Part shown: positions 21,105-31,483 of the stretch, in pieces | How the letters are laid out: each line of letters begins with the position of its first letter | How positions within the stretch are numbered: the first letter of the stretch is position 1 | Assembly (NCBI RefSeq): GCF_002095485.1 | Contig: NZ_MLFS01000015.1 | Location: 1-64,000 of the forward strand | Direction: 5' to 3' | DNA length: 64,000 nucleotides | From: Pantoea wallisii | GTDB lineage: Bacteria > Pseudomonadota > Gammaproteobacteria > Enterobacterales > Enterobacteriaceae | The notes under the pieces: generated by a model | The model's input: the letters and a program-made list of their open reading frames with translations, nothing else | Database searches by the model: none | Told to the model about the DNA's origin: nothing | Translations under genes and position numbers: made by a program

Positions 21105-24100
21105 TCAGGAGAGTTTCCCGACCGCAGCAGCGATTTCTGGCAGTGCAGCACGCGCAAACAGCTCTTCAAAATCAGGCAGATGACCGAGCACCTCGCGGTT
21201 GCAGGCATCCTGGTAAATGATCCAGCCGTAGGTCGCCAGGCTATCCATGGAGCGAATGTTACGCTGCGTCAGCGCCGCTTTGTAATCCGCCATACGTTTC
21301 GCCCCGATCAGGCTGGCCAGCTCATCATCGCTGTAGCTCTCAATTGCCGCGCGGGCGTGGCGCTGCAGCTTACTGACCAGCGCGAAATCTTCGGTCATCA
21401 GCAGGTTACGCACCGCTTTCTCAACTGCCGCATCTTCACCGCCGTGCCTTTAGGCAGTTTGCCCAGTGCCAGCTGCTGCGCGAAGCTCAGTACGGTGTAG
21501 TTGTTCAGCAGCACAAACATCTCTTGCGTGTCCGTCGCGCCGTAAGCCGGCACGGCACCATCCGCGATGGTTTTCCCGGCGCGCCAGGCGGACTTAAATT
21601 TCGCGACCTGATGCGCCGCCAGCGATGTCGACAGCTCTTCCAGCAGATCTTTGCGCGATTTCGCTTTCAGGATCTCACCGCCATCCTGATACAGCAGCAG
21701 TGAACGCGGCATCACGTAGACGAAGTGCTGACACTCCGTTTCCCAGTTCTCCAGCAGCCATGCGGCACGCGGGGATTGCGTCGCTTCCAGATGCCAGTTC
21801 AGCATCGCCAGCACCGCCTGTTTGTGCACCTGCGCCATTTCATCCGCATCGGCGATGGAGCCAAACAGTACCGAATCACCTGCAGCATGCGCCGCAAGCG
21901 CACCGTACGGATCGTACTGGTAGGCAAAGCCGCCGCTCATACCGTTGCCGAAGCCTTTACCAAAGGTCCCGAGGTTAAGAATCGCGCCGTTCGTCATATA
22001 TTCACAGCAGAAGTCGCCCACGCCTTCCACCACTGCCGTGGCACCGGAGTTACGTACCGCAAAGCGGTCACCGGCCTGACCCTGCACGAACAGACGACCA
22101 CCGGTGGCGCCAAACAGCGCGAAGTTACCAATCAGCACGTTGCCGTCACTGTCCTGCGCGCCGCCGCCCGGTGACATCACTACCAGCTCGCCGCCGCACT
22201 GACCTTTCCCGACGCCATCGTTACAGGTGCCGTAGTGTTTCATCTGCATGCCGTCGTTACAGAATGCGCCGAACGACTGGCCGGCTGAGCCACTGGTGTG
22301 AATCTGCACGGTGCGCGGTGCCAGGTAGCGGCGGCCGCGATCGTCTTTCAGAACTGCAGGCATCGCAGCCAGCTGTTGTGCTGACAACTCGTGGTTCAGC
22401 ATACGTTCGATGTCGATGGCCAGCTGGCCGCCGACGCTCTTGTTACGGTTATTCAGGGTGATGCCTGCACCAAGAGCAATCTCGCGGCTTGCAGCACCGA
22501 TCAGCTGCGTTTTCAGCGCCTCAACCCAGCCATCGTCCAGCTCGAAATCTTTTTCCAGGTAAACCGGCTTGGCGATCTTCTGCTCCGGGACAACCGTCAG
22601 CATGGCGCGCAGATCGAGCTTGCCCACCTCCAGCGGATGGTCCATCAGGTGCAGCAGATCCGCACGGCCGCGCGCTTCGCGCAGGGAGCGCAGGCCAAGA
22701 CGTGCCAGGAACTCACGCACCTCCTGCGCAACGTTGATGAAGTACTGCGCCAGCTGACGCGGATCGCCATCAAAGGCTTCGGCGTTGGTCGTCAGGCCGG
22801 CCGGGCACTTAACGTTACAGTTTTTCGCCATTACGCACTTCAGCATCATCAGCGCGGTGGTACCGAACTCAAAGCTGTCGCCGCCAAGCAGGGCGGATTT
22901 AATCACGTCGCTGCCGGTTTGCTGCGCGCCGGAGCAGCGCAGCTGGACTTTGTCACGCAGGCCATTGGCACACAGCGCCTGGTGCACCTCAGCAATACCG
23001 ATTTCCGCCACGCGGCCGGTATATTTCAGGCTGGTGACGGAAGCCGCACCGGTACCGCCAGTGTTACCCGCCACGTTGATCACATCTGCGCCCGCTTTCG
23101 CCACGCCCACGGCGATGGTGCCGATGCCCTCAGAGGAGACCAGTTTTACGATGACGCGCACGCGCGCGGCTTTACAGTCGTGAATCAGCTGCGCCAGATC
23201 CTCGATCGAATAGGTATCGTGGTGCGGCGGCGGTGAGACCAGCTCCACGCCTGGCGTACCGCCACGGGCAGCCGCAATCTCAACGGTGACTTTCGGCGCC
23301 GGCAGCTGACCGCCTTCACCCGGTTTCGCCCCCTGACCAATTTTGATCTCCAGCTCTTCCAGCATTGGATCGGCGAGATAGGCCGCCCATACGCCGAAAC
23401 GGCCGGATGCCAGCTGCTTGATGCGTGACGCACGAATGGTGCCGTGACGCGAGTAGTGCTCGCCACCTTCACCACAGTTGCTCATGCCGCCGACCATATT
23501 GGTGCCGTGTGCTACCGCTTCATGTGCCGGAGCGACCAGCGCACCGTGGCTCATGGCGCCCGAGGCAAAGGTACGGGTAATTTCGTGTGCAGGCTGGATC
23601 TCCTCCAGCGGCAGCGAAGGCAGTGCAGTGAAGATCTTCGACAGATAGTCAGCGGCTTTACCATACGCGGTGATCTGCAGGGCGCCATCGGCCACGCTGC
23701 TGCTCTCGATCTCATCACTGAAGCGGGTTTTCAGCGCGCGCGCCAGTGCTGCCAGACGCTCGCTCTCCGGCTTCAGGCCATCAATCGCATCCACCAGACG
23801 CAGTTCGAACTGGTTCATGCTGCCGTTTACCGCTTCACACTTCAGGCCACGTGTGGCAAATCCATTGTTGGTGAGCGAATAGCGGCCCAGCTTGCGGCCG
23901 AACTCAGCTTCGCTATCCACGTGCGTTAAATCACACGGCAGCGCGAGAATGTCGCGCAGGGCGGCCGGACGACGCTTACGCTCGGCGTGCATCAGGCTGG
24001 AGAACTGGCGGTAATCCGGCGTGATAGCAAAGGTATCGATCACGGCATTCGGGATGCGCTCAAAGCTGCTGTCCTTGAAGGCGTCCGCTTTGATGCTGAA

Positions 24101-26635
24101 CGCATTCTCCAGTTTGGCCAGCGTCATCAGACGGATAAAGTTATCCTCTTCACGCGCTTTATCAGCGAAGCGAATTGGCTGCTCCGTCATATCAATAAAG
24201 GTACGTACCGCGATGGTGCCGTATGAGTGACCCGCGCCTTCGGAGCGCTCTTTAAACAGGCCGAGCAGCGGGACTTCCGCTTCGCCCTGGATTTTCAGCG
24301 CGCTTTGATGCCAGTCCACCGCCATCTGGGCAATGGCCGGGAAGCCCGCGCCGCCCACCGGCGTTTTAATGTTCGGGAAGTACTTCTTCAGTACCGGATC
24401 TTCGGTATCAAGGAAGTTCGGTTCAAAGAACTCGCCGCAGCTATAGCTCTCAACGGTACACAGGCCCACTTTGCCCATGGTTTTCATCAGCGCTTTTTCA
24501 GCTGCTTTGGCGTAGCGTTTGAACGCTTTATTGCCCTCTTCACCTTCACCAAACTTCTCTTCTGCGCGCATCTGTACGCCCAGCGGATAGACCGCAGAGG
24601 CGCCGAAGCCTAAGGTGGCGGCGATGTGGTGGGAGGAGATGCTCTGGCCGCTCTCAACGACCAGCGACACATCCAGACGCAGACCCTCCTGCACCAGACG
24701 CTGGTTGATGGCGGAGACCACCAGCAGCATAGGGATCGCCGCGTGGGTTGAGGAGATATGGCGATCGGTAATGACCGCAATACCGCCCTGCTCACGCGCG
24801 AAATCCACCACCTGCTGAGCCAGATCGTCGATGGCGCGCTCCAGCGCGGCAGCATTGGCCGCACGGCTGACGATATCTTTACCGATCACCGGCTCATACA
24901 GCATCTCGAAACGCGCATAAGGGGCAACGTTCTGCTCACGCAGGCGCAGCATGTCCAGGTGCGTCAGGATCGGGCTTGGCACAATGATCTGCTGGCCTTT
25001 ACTGCGGCCAAGGTGCGGTTTGGCACCCAGTGCCACACGCAGCGTCATTCCGTCCGCTTCACGGATGGAGTCGAGCGGTGGGTTAGTGACCTGCGCAAAA
25101 CGCTGCGAGAAGTAGTGCGCCATGCCGCCTTCGTGGTCGGACAGGCCATTGATGGCGTTGCCGTAACCCATGGCTGAGATCTTCTCAGCGCCGGTTTGCA
25201 GCATCGGGTCCATCATGAATTTGAAGCTCTCCTGGTTGTAGTAGTAAGCCACAAAACGCTGATAGGTTTTGAGGTCACCCCGATAGCGCAGCGGTGAACC
25301 GAGCTGTTCCGCCTGTACTTCCGGCAGCTCCTGCAGTTCGACGCGCGCCGCTTTCACCAGTGCCTGATAATCTTTCTCTGCCGCCAGCTTCTCCAGCGCT
25401 TCTACCGTGGTGTAAGAGCGCTTCTCTTTGTGATCGTAATAGAGCATGCCACCCGCTTCGATACGGCCGCGACGCAATACGCTCTCTGGGGGGAAGGCGA
25501 TCTGACCGGCTTCCGACATGGCACCGATATACTCAGCGGTCTCCACTGAGCGCAGCGGACGCAGGCCAAGACGATCCAGGCGTGCACCGATAACCTCGCC
25601 GTTGCCGAAGATCAGCGCCGCCGGGCCATCATTCTTCTCTTCATACAGTGAGAAGTACTCCAGCATGGCGCGCACATCGTCTGACAGCGACGTATCATTC
25701 TCCCACGCCGGCGGCATCATGGAGACCACGGCGTTGATCAGGTCGAGGTTATCTTCCATCAGGCGGCTATGGATGCTCTGGTCGAGGCGCGAGCTATCGG
25801 ACTGGCCTTTCGGCCGCACGATTTTCTTGCCGCGCGCCAGCATCAGTGCGGCTTCCGCGATGCGGTTTTTACGATCGGTGTTCAGCTCGCCGTTGTGCGC
25901 CATCAGGCGGAACGGCTGGGCCATAGTGGTGTGCGGATCGGTATTGGTCGAGAAACGGGTATGGAAGAACAGCCCGCGTACCTGGTGATCGGCATCGGTT
26001 AAATCTTTGAAGTAAGGAATCACTTCGTTGGAGTTCAGGCGCGCTTTAAACACCTGTGTGCGCGACGAGAGCGACAGCGGATAGAGGCCGCCAAATTCAC
26101 TTTCGGTAAAGGCGCGCGCCTCAATATCCAGCAGCGCACGGTAAATGTGACGTTCGAATTCGTTTTGGTCGCTGATACCCTGTGGCGCCGCAAATACCCA
26201 CTGCACAATCGGCAGCTGGAAGGGCTGCGCCGCCGGGCGGGTTACGCTGCTGTCCAGCGGCATATCGCGCCTGACCAGAATCGGGAAGTTATACGCGGCA
26301 AGGGTCTCTTCTACCAGACGCTCGGCGTTAGCGCGCTGCTCAGCATCTTTCGGTACGAAGAAGTTACCCACGCCAAAGCGACCGGCTTCCAGCGGCTGGC
26401 CGGTAACTTTACGGAAAAAGTTCAGGGAGAGGTCAACGTTAACGCCAGCACCATCGCCAACGCCCTCGGCAGACATACCGCCACGATGCGGTACCGTGCA
26501 CAGTGCGCTGTGCGCCATCTGCAGAATTTCATGGGTCTGCTCGCCGTCCTTACGGGTAATAAACCCTACACCACAGCTGTCGCTTCCTGCTGATGGATCA
26601 TACAAACCCCAGGGATTCGGTTTTTGAGTGGACAT
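21105..26635 (-). CDS. Divergent long glutamate-synthase-like (GOGAT) protein, frameshifted as given
   Basis: Repaired length is about 1843 residues, against about 1486 for E. coli GltB. Order: a 20-residue propeptide, then Cys21 (SDSCGVGF), which would be the N-terminal nucleophile of a class II glutaminase; glutaminase motifs HTRFSTNT and MAHNGELNT; central domain; FMN-binding synthase domain (MSNCGEGGEHYSRHGT, KPGEGGQLP, VSPPPHHDTYSIEDLAQL, GNTGGTGAA); an iron-sulfur motif CX5CX3C at Cys1267/1273/1277; a GXGXG beta-helix domain (ATGGRLFVQGQAGDRFAVRNSGA); and a C-terminal extension of over 200 residues not found in E. coli GltB. One base is missing near 21441-21445; adding a G restores KGTGGEDAAVEKAVRNLLMTEDF. 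It probably makes glutamate from glutamine and 2-oxoglutarate, but its electron donor appears not to be GltD. It occupies the gltBD slot between arcB and sspB. Confidence 0.85.
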
Positions 26636-27524
26636 TGAGGGTCTCCTTAAACTGCTTTAGACATTACCTGCATTATTTCAGGCACAGAGCGCTACTGCGT
26701 GCTGTATCTGTTTGTTTTCACGCGCTTTATCGCGGACGTCGCAACACCGAGCAAAGGCTCTCAGGACACTGTTGTCACGTCCTTGATGAGCTGCTCATAA
26801 ATTCCGGTCTCTAACGGGAGATAACTTGCATCCAGAGGGAGTCTTCTTGCTGCATAGATATGCCGAGACACAGTCCCGACTGGAAAGCATCCAGCGGAGT
26901 TCCAACTTATCGGGAAAGCGTACTCAGGTCAAATCGCCAGCTTTATTGCGGTTAATACGCCCTTTTTGCACTTAATTATATGATTTTTAAGGTTTAGTTA
27001 CGTAAATATATGTCAATCTGAGCATTCCCATTGCAGGGTGAAATGTGAGCCGTCTCACTATGCATACGGCTGCCGATATCTAAACAATGCTAATTAATGC
27101 AGTGATCACAGTATAAAATTCTATTCGGACCGTTTCGTGCACAGCATGTATCTGTTTTTCTTATGGCGCTATATTTGAATCAAAATGGGGTAACCATTAG
27201 TAAAATTAATCAGCAGGAAGGTGATTAAAATAGCGCTTAATTTGAATGGATATGCAATAACGAGGCGCAACCATTGTGATAAATGGCTGCTGAAAGAAGC
27301 AGATAAGCAGCAGGTGCTCATAGATGACCGCAAAAAAGGCGGCCTTTCAGATTATTCAGTTGGCAGAATTAGTCAAGCGCTTTGCGCATAAAGGGGGGAA
27401 CGTCGCCGAAATCCCCGTGAGCTGCACCATAACAGAGCAAAACCGCTGCGTTTTGACCCTCTGAAGCGGCGCAGCAGGGTGATAATTACGCTATCATGAG
27501 CCTGATTCGTTCAGGGAGCCCGTA
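26636..27524. other. Divergent intergenic region between the GOGAT-like gene and arcB
   Basis: Almost 890 bases with no gene of recognised family; the E. coli yhcC gene expected here is missing. The 26640-26940 part is a likely 5' leader of the GOGAT-like gene. It has moderate GC content and a repeated GCATCCAG (26828-26835 and 26887-26894). The 26940-27300 part is AT-rich. A 46-codon frame at 27324-27464 (MTAKKAAFQIIQLAELVKRF...) has an AGGTG seven bases upstream and could encode a small protein, but nothing supports it further. Confidence 0.5.
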
Positions 27525-29858
27525 ATGAAACAAATTCGTCTTTTAGCGCAGTACTACGTTGATTTAATGGTCAAGCTTGGGCTGGTACGCTTCTCGCTGC
27601 TGCTGGCCTCTGCGCTGGTGGTGCTGGCAATGATCGTCCAGATGGCCGTCACCATGGTACTGCGCGGCCATGTCGAAAGTATTGATATGGTGCGATCGAT
27701 ATTCTTCGGCCTGTTGATTACGCCCTGGGCGGTCTATTTTCTTTCGGTGGTGGTTGATCAGCTGGAAGAGTCACGCCAGCGTCTGTCGAAGCTGGTGGAT
27801 AAACTGGAGGAGATGCGCACGCGCGATCTTGAGCTCAATCAGCAGATGAAAGAGACCATCAACCAGCTCAATCAGGAGATTAGCGATCGTATAAAAGCTG
27901 AGCAGGCGCGTGAGCAGGTGATGGATAAGCTGCGTGAAGAGATGACGCGCCGCGAGCAGGCGCAGATCGAGCTGGAGCAGCAATCTTCGTTTCTGCGTTC
28001 GTTCCTTGATGCCTCACCGGACCTGGTTTTCTACCGCAACATTGATAAACAGTTCTCCGGCTGTAACCGGGCAATGGAGCTGCTGACCGGCATGAGCGAG
28101 AAGCAGCTGATTGGCCTGACGCCGCGGGATATCTATGACGAGGATGCCGCCACTAAGGTGCTGGAAACCGACGAGAAGGTGTTCCGCCACAATGTCTCCC
28201 TGACATACGAACAGTGGCTGCAGTATCCGGACGGCCGCAAAGCCTGCTTCGAGATCCGCAAAGTGCCGTATTACGATCGCGTCGGCAAACGCAGCGGTCT
28301 GATGGGCTTTGGGCGCGATATCACCGAGCGTAAGCGTTATCAGGATGCGCTGGAGAGCGCCAGCCGCGAAAAAACTACCTTTATCTCTACCATCAGCCAC
28401 GAGCTGCGCACGCCGCTGAACGGTATTGTCGGGCTGAGCCGTATTCTGCTGGATACCGATCTCAATCAAGAGCAGCTCAAATACCTGAAAACCATTCATG
28501 TCTCAGCTATCACACTCGGTAACATCTTTAACGATGTGATTGAAGTGGACAAGATCGAACGGCGTAAAGTGCAGCTCGACAATCAGCCGCTGGATTTCAC
28601 CGGCTTCCTGGCCGATTTAGAGAACCTCTCCGGCCTGCTGGCGCAGCCAAAAGGGCTGAAATTTGTTATGGCGCCCGCGCTGCCGCTGCCGCATAAGATC
28701 ATCGCGGACGGAACGCGTCTGCGCCAGATTCTCTGGAACCTCATCGGCAACGCCGTGAAGTTTACCCAGCAGGGTGAAATCGTTGTGCGCGTGGCTTATC
28801 AACAGAATGAGACGCTGCGCTTTGAGGTGCAGGATTCGGGCATGGGCATTCCGCAGGAGGAGCAGGACAAGATCTTCGCCATGTATTATCAGGTGAAAGA
28901 TCAGCACGGCGGGAAACCTGCGACCGGCACCGGCATCGGGCTGGCGGTCTCACGTCGGCTGGCGCAGGCGATGGGCGGTGACATAACCGTCAGCAGCGCG
29001 CCGGGGCAGGGATCGTGCTTTGTTGTTGAGATCAATGCACCGCGTGTGGCCGATGAAGTCGAGGATGAAAGTCCGGACGACAGTATGCCGCTGCCGGCGC
29101 TGCACGTGCTGCTGGTTGAAGATATTGAACTCAATGTGATTGTTGCCCGTTCGGTACTGGAGAAGCTGGGCTGCAGCGTGGAAGTGGCGATGACCGGCAG
29201 CGACGCGCTGGCGATGTTTGACCCGCAGGAGTTTGATCTGGTGCTGCTGGATATTCAGCTACCGGATATGACCGGCCTTGACGTATCGCGCGCGATTCAC
29301 CAGCAGCACGCTGGCGTGACGCTGCCGCCGCTGGTGGCGCTGACGGCAAATGTTCTCAAAGATAAAAAAGAGTATCTCGATGCCGGAATGGATGATGTGC
29401 TGAGTAAGCCGCTGGCCGTGCCGGCACTCACCGCAGTGATTAAACGGTTCTGGGACTATCAGGCGGAGCCGGAAACCACGCTCAGCGACTCATCGGACGA
29501 GCAGTCACGCTCGCTGTTAGATGTGGCAATGCTGGAGCAGTATATCGAACTGGTGGGCCCGGGGTTGATTACGCAGAGCCTGACGATGTTCGAGAAGATG
29601 ATGCCGGGCTATCTCGACGTGCTGGATTCCAACATGATGGCGCGAGATCAAAAAGGCATTGCCGAAGAGGGCCACAAAATCAAAGGTGCTGCGGGATCGG
29701 TTGGCTTGCTGCATCTGCAAAAGCTGGCGAAACAGATTCAGTCACCGGAACTGCCGGCGTGGTGGGATAACGTACAGGAGTGGGTTGACGAGCTAAAACA
29801 GGAGTGGCAGCACGACGTAAACGTATTGCGCGCGTGGGTGGCGGAGCGGGAAAAGTAG
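27525..29858 (+). CDS. arcB: Aerobic respiration sensor histidine kinase ArcB
   Basis: A 777-residue hybrid tripartite kinase (E. coli 778) that phosphorylates ArcA when the quinone pool is reduced. Two N-terminal membrane helices (about 23-43 and 57-77) come first, then a coiled-coil linker and a PAS domain holding redox Cys180 and Cys241. The transmitter has His292 in STISHELRTPLNG and ATPase boxes DSGMGIP and GTGIGLAVS. The receiver has Asp576 in LVLLDIQLPD, and the phosphotransfer domain has His717 in EEGHKIKGAAGS. All five functional residues are at exactly the E. coli positions. The sRNA ArcZ is encoded convergently just past the stop. Confidence 0.98.
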   Translation: MKQIRLLAQYYVDLMVKLGLVRFSLLLASALVVLAMIVQMAVTMVLRGHVESIDMVRSIFFGLLITPWAVYFLSVVVDQLEESRQRLSKLVDKLEEMRTRDLELNQQMKETINQLNQEISDRIKAEQAREQVMDKLREEMTRREQAQIELEQQSSFLRSFLDASPDLVFYRNIDKQFSGCNRAMELLTGMSEKQLIGLTPRDIYDEDAATKVLETDEKVFRHNVSLTYEQWLQYPDGRKACFEIRKVPYYDRVGKRSGLMGFGRDITERKRYQDALESASREKTTFISTISHELRTPLNGIVGLSRILLDTDLNQEQLKYLKTIHVSAITLGNIFNDVIEVDKIERRKVQLDNQPLDFTGFLADLENLSGLLAQPKGLKFVMAPALPLPHKIIADGTRLRQILWNLIGNAVKFTQQGEIVVRVAYQQNETLRFEVQDSGMGIPQEEQDKIFAMYYQVKDQHGGKPATGTGIGLAVSRRLAQAMGGDITVSSAPGQGSCFVVEINAPRVADEVEDESPDDSMPLPALHVLLVEDIELNVIVARSVLEKLGCSVEVAMTGSDALAMFDPQEFDLVLLDIQLPDMTGLDVSRAIHQQHAGVTLPPLVALTANVLKDKKEYLDAGMDDVLSKPLAVPALTAVIKRFWDYQAEPETTLSDSSDEQSRSLLDVAMLEQYIELVGPGLITQSLTMFEKMMPGYLDVLDSNMMARDQKGIAEEGHKIKGAAGSVGLLHLQKLAKQIQSPELPAWWDNVQEWVDELKQEWQHDVNVLRAWVAEREK

Positions 29859-29868
29859 CGAACGCTGG

Positions 29869-29980
29869 AAAAAAATGACCCCAGTCGAAACCGGGGTGCG
29901 CGAATACTGCGCCAACACCAGGGAAATGGGCGCTGTTGCTATCGTTAGAAGTCGAATATAAAAGCAACAGCGTGGTATTG
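29869..29980 (-). ncRNA. arcZ: Small regulatory RNA ArcZ
   Basis: Read on the minus strand, the segment TTTCCCTGGTGTTGGCGCAG and the following TATTCGCGCACCCCGGT match the conserved 3' half of E. coli ArcZ. It ends in a terminator hairpin (ACCCC...GGGGT) and a T tract at 29869. Upstream, a perfect ten-base-pair stem CGCTGTTGCT / AGCAACAGCG (29963-29972 with 29931-29940) encloses an AU-rich loop and stands in for the 5' stem of E. coli ArcZ. The 5' end is estimated. The location, convergent with arcB, is the same as in E. coli, where this Hfq-dependent RNA activates rpoS translation and affects arcB mRNA. Confidence 0.92.
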
Positions 29981-30756
29981 GTTAACGCTTTAAAATCACC
30001 TTAGCAAATTCGTCACCGCTTGTGACAAGATTCATTAAATTGTGTGATGTTGAGCAGCGTTTAAATACAGAAAACATTAATTTGCTGACACAGTCAAGTA
30101 AGGAATCAATTTCTTTGCCGTATTGCTCTATTTTTAACCATAAAAAGGCCTTTTTGCCTGGTTTTAACACAGACCAATGTGAGAATTACCCGTTAGTTAC
30201 GACGAAACGGGGTCGCTGAAGCAAAGTCAGTGATTTTTAGGAATAAGTGTATGATTTGTAAAGCGATAAAGGGTTGTGAAGGCAGGTTATCCAAAACGTT
30301 TTGGAAACCCTCTGCTGAAAGTTCCAGTTTACGCTTCATATGAGAAACGTAAACTAAATGACAGCTAAAATGCTTTACAACATAATCACGCGGTTATTGC
30401 CTGCTGGCCGGCATTTCACACGCAATTTTAAGACTGGTCTCAGTTATTAATGAAGCAGAGCCGATGATGGCAACATCCATTGTTAAGCAGCGTGAAACTT
30501 TATTTGTGAGCTTCATCACGCCAGGTAAAGTATTTAATGTGAGGCGCTTTGCACGGTTTTTCACCATGGAACCGATTCCTGAATGATGGAAGTGCTTGAT
30601 GTAAATGGCTCTAATAGAGGAACAGTGAGTGTCCGGACAATCACTTTTTCCAGCCGCGGTTACGCTTCTGAGATAAAATTTCCCTTTGCATGACAACTAT
30701 TCGCAATCATGACTTTAGTGATTGATAAACACAGGGAACAGGTGAGAGAACATTTG
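29981..30756. other. AT-rich intergenic region between arcZ and mtgA
   Basis: About 775 bases, noticeably richer in A and T than the neighbours. The E. coli gene elbB, expected between arcB and mtgA, is absent. The region near 29985-30040 should contain the arcZ promoter. A perfect 14-base palindrome CCAAAACGTTTTGG lies at about 30291-30304 and resembles a repressor operator, without an adjacent gene. Short open frames here (for example 30394-30696 on the minus strand) have no recognisable features. Confidence 0.5.
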
Positions 30757-31478
30757 ATGAGTAAGAGTAAAGGAAAAGGGGCGCGCCGCATCAGGCTGCT
30801 GATAGCAAAAATTGTGCTGGCGTGGCTGGGCATCTGGCTGGCCGGCATTTTACTGTTCGCTTTTGTGCCGGTGCCCTTTTCAGCTGTGATGGTAGAGCGT
30901 CAGCTTGGGGCCTGGTTCAGTGGCCGTTTCGATTATGTAGCACACTCTGATTGGGTTGGTATGGATGAGATTTCACCGTGGATGGCGCTGGCGGTGATTG
31001 CCTCAGAGGATCAAAAATTCCCCGAGCACTGGGGTTTTGACGTACATGCAATTCAGCAAGTGCTGGATAACGACGGAGGCGAGCGCATGCGCGGGGCTTC
31101 AACGTTGTCGCAGCAGACAGCCAAGAACCTGTTTTTATGGGATGGCGCAGCTGGGTGCGTAAAGGTCTGGAGGCGGGTCTCACCGTCGGCATTGAAACCG
31201 TCTGGACTAAGCGTCGCATCCTGACGGTGTATCTGAACATCGCCGAGTTCGGCAACGGCGTATTTGGCGTAGAAGAGGCGGCGCAGCGCTATTTTCACAA
31301 GCCAGCCAGCCGCCTGACTATGTCGGAAGCGGCACTGCTGGCGGCTGTGTTACCCAACCCGATCCGTTTTCGTGCCGATGCGCCTTCCGGCTACACCCGA
31401 CAACGACAGCAGTGGATAATGCGGCAGATGCGTCAGTTGGGCGGCGAGGGCTTCCTGAACCGCTACCAACTGCACTGA
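30757..31478 (+). CDS. mtgA: Monofunctional biosynthetic peptidoglycan transglycosylase MtgA (frameshifted as given)
   Basis: GT51 glycosyltransferase that polymerises lipid II into glycan strands. An N-terminal basic stretch and membrane anchor ([19 protein letters not shown]) precede the catalytic motifs [12 protein letters not shown] and [16 protein letters not shown]. The frame breaks near 31141-31144, where one G is missing. Restoration gives [20 protein letters not shown] and the conserved [16 protein letters not shown]. Total length is 240 residues, against about 242 in E. coli. The start at MSKSKGKG follows the homologue; an upstream in-frame ATG is less likely. Confidence 0.9.
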
Positions 31479-31483
31479 GCCGC

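Noticed and set aside
21105-21413. Separate 102-residue protein between the GOGAT-like gene and the reductase
   Set aside because: It is the frameshifted C-terminus of the GOGAT-like protein; the upstream part of the same frame reads smoothly into it.
30394-30696. 100-codon minus-strand frame between arcZ and mtgA
   Set aside because: No ribosome binding site, no homology that I can see, and unusual composition in an AT-rich spacer.
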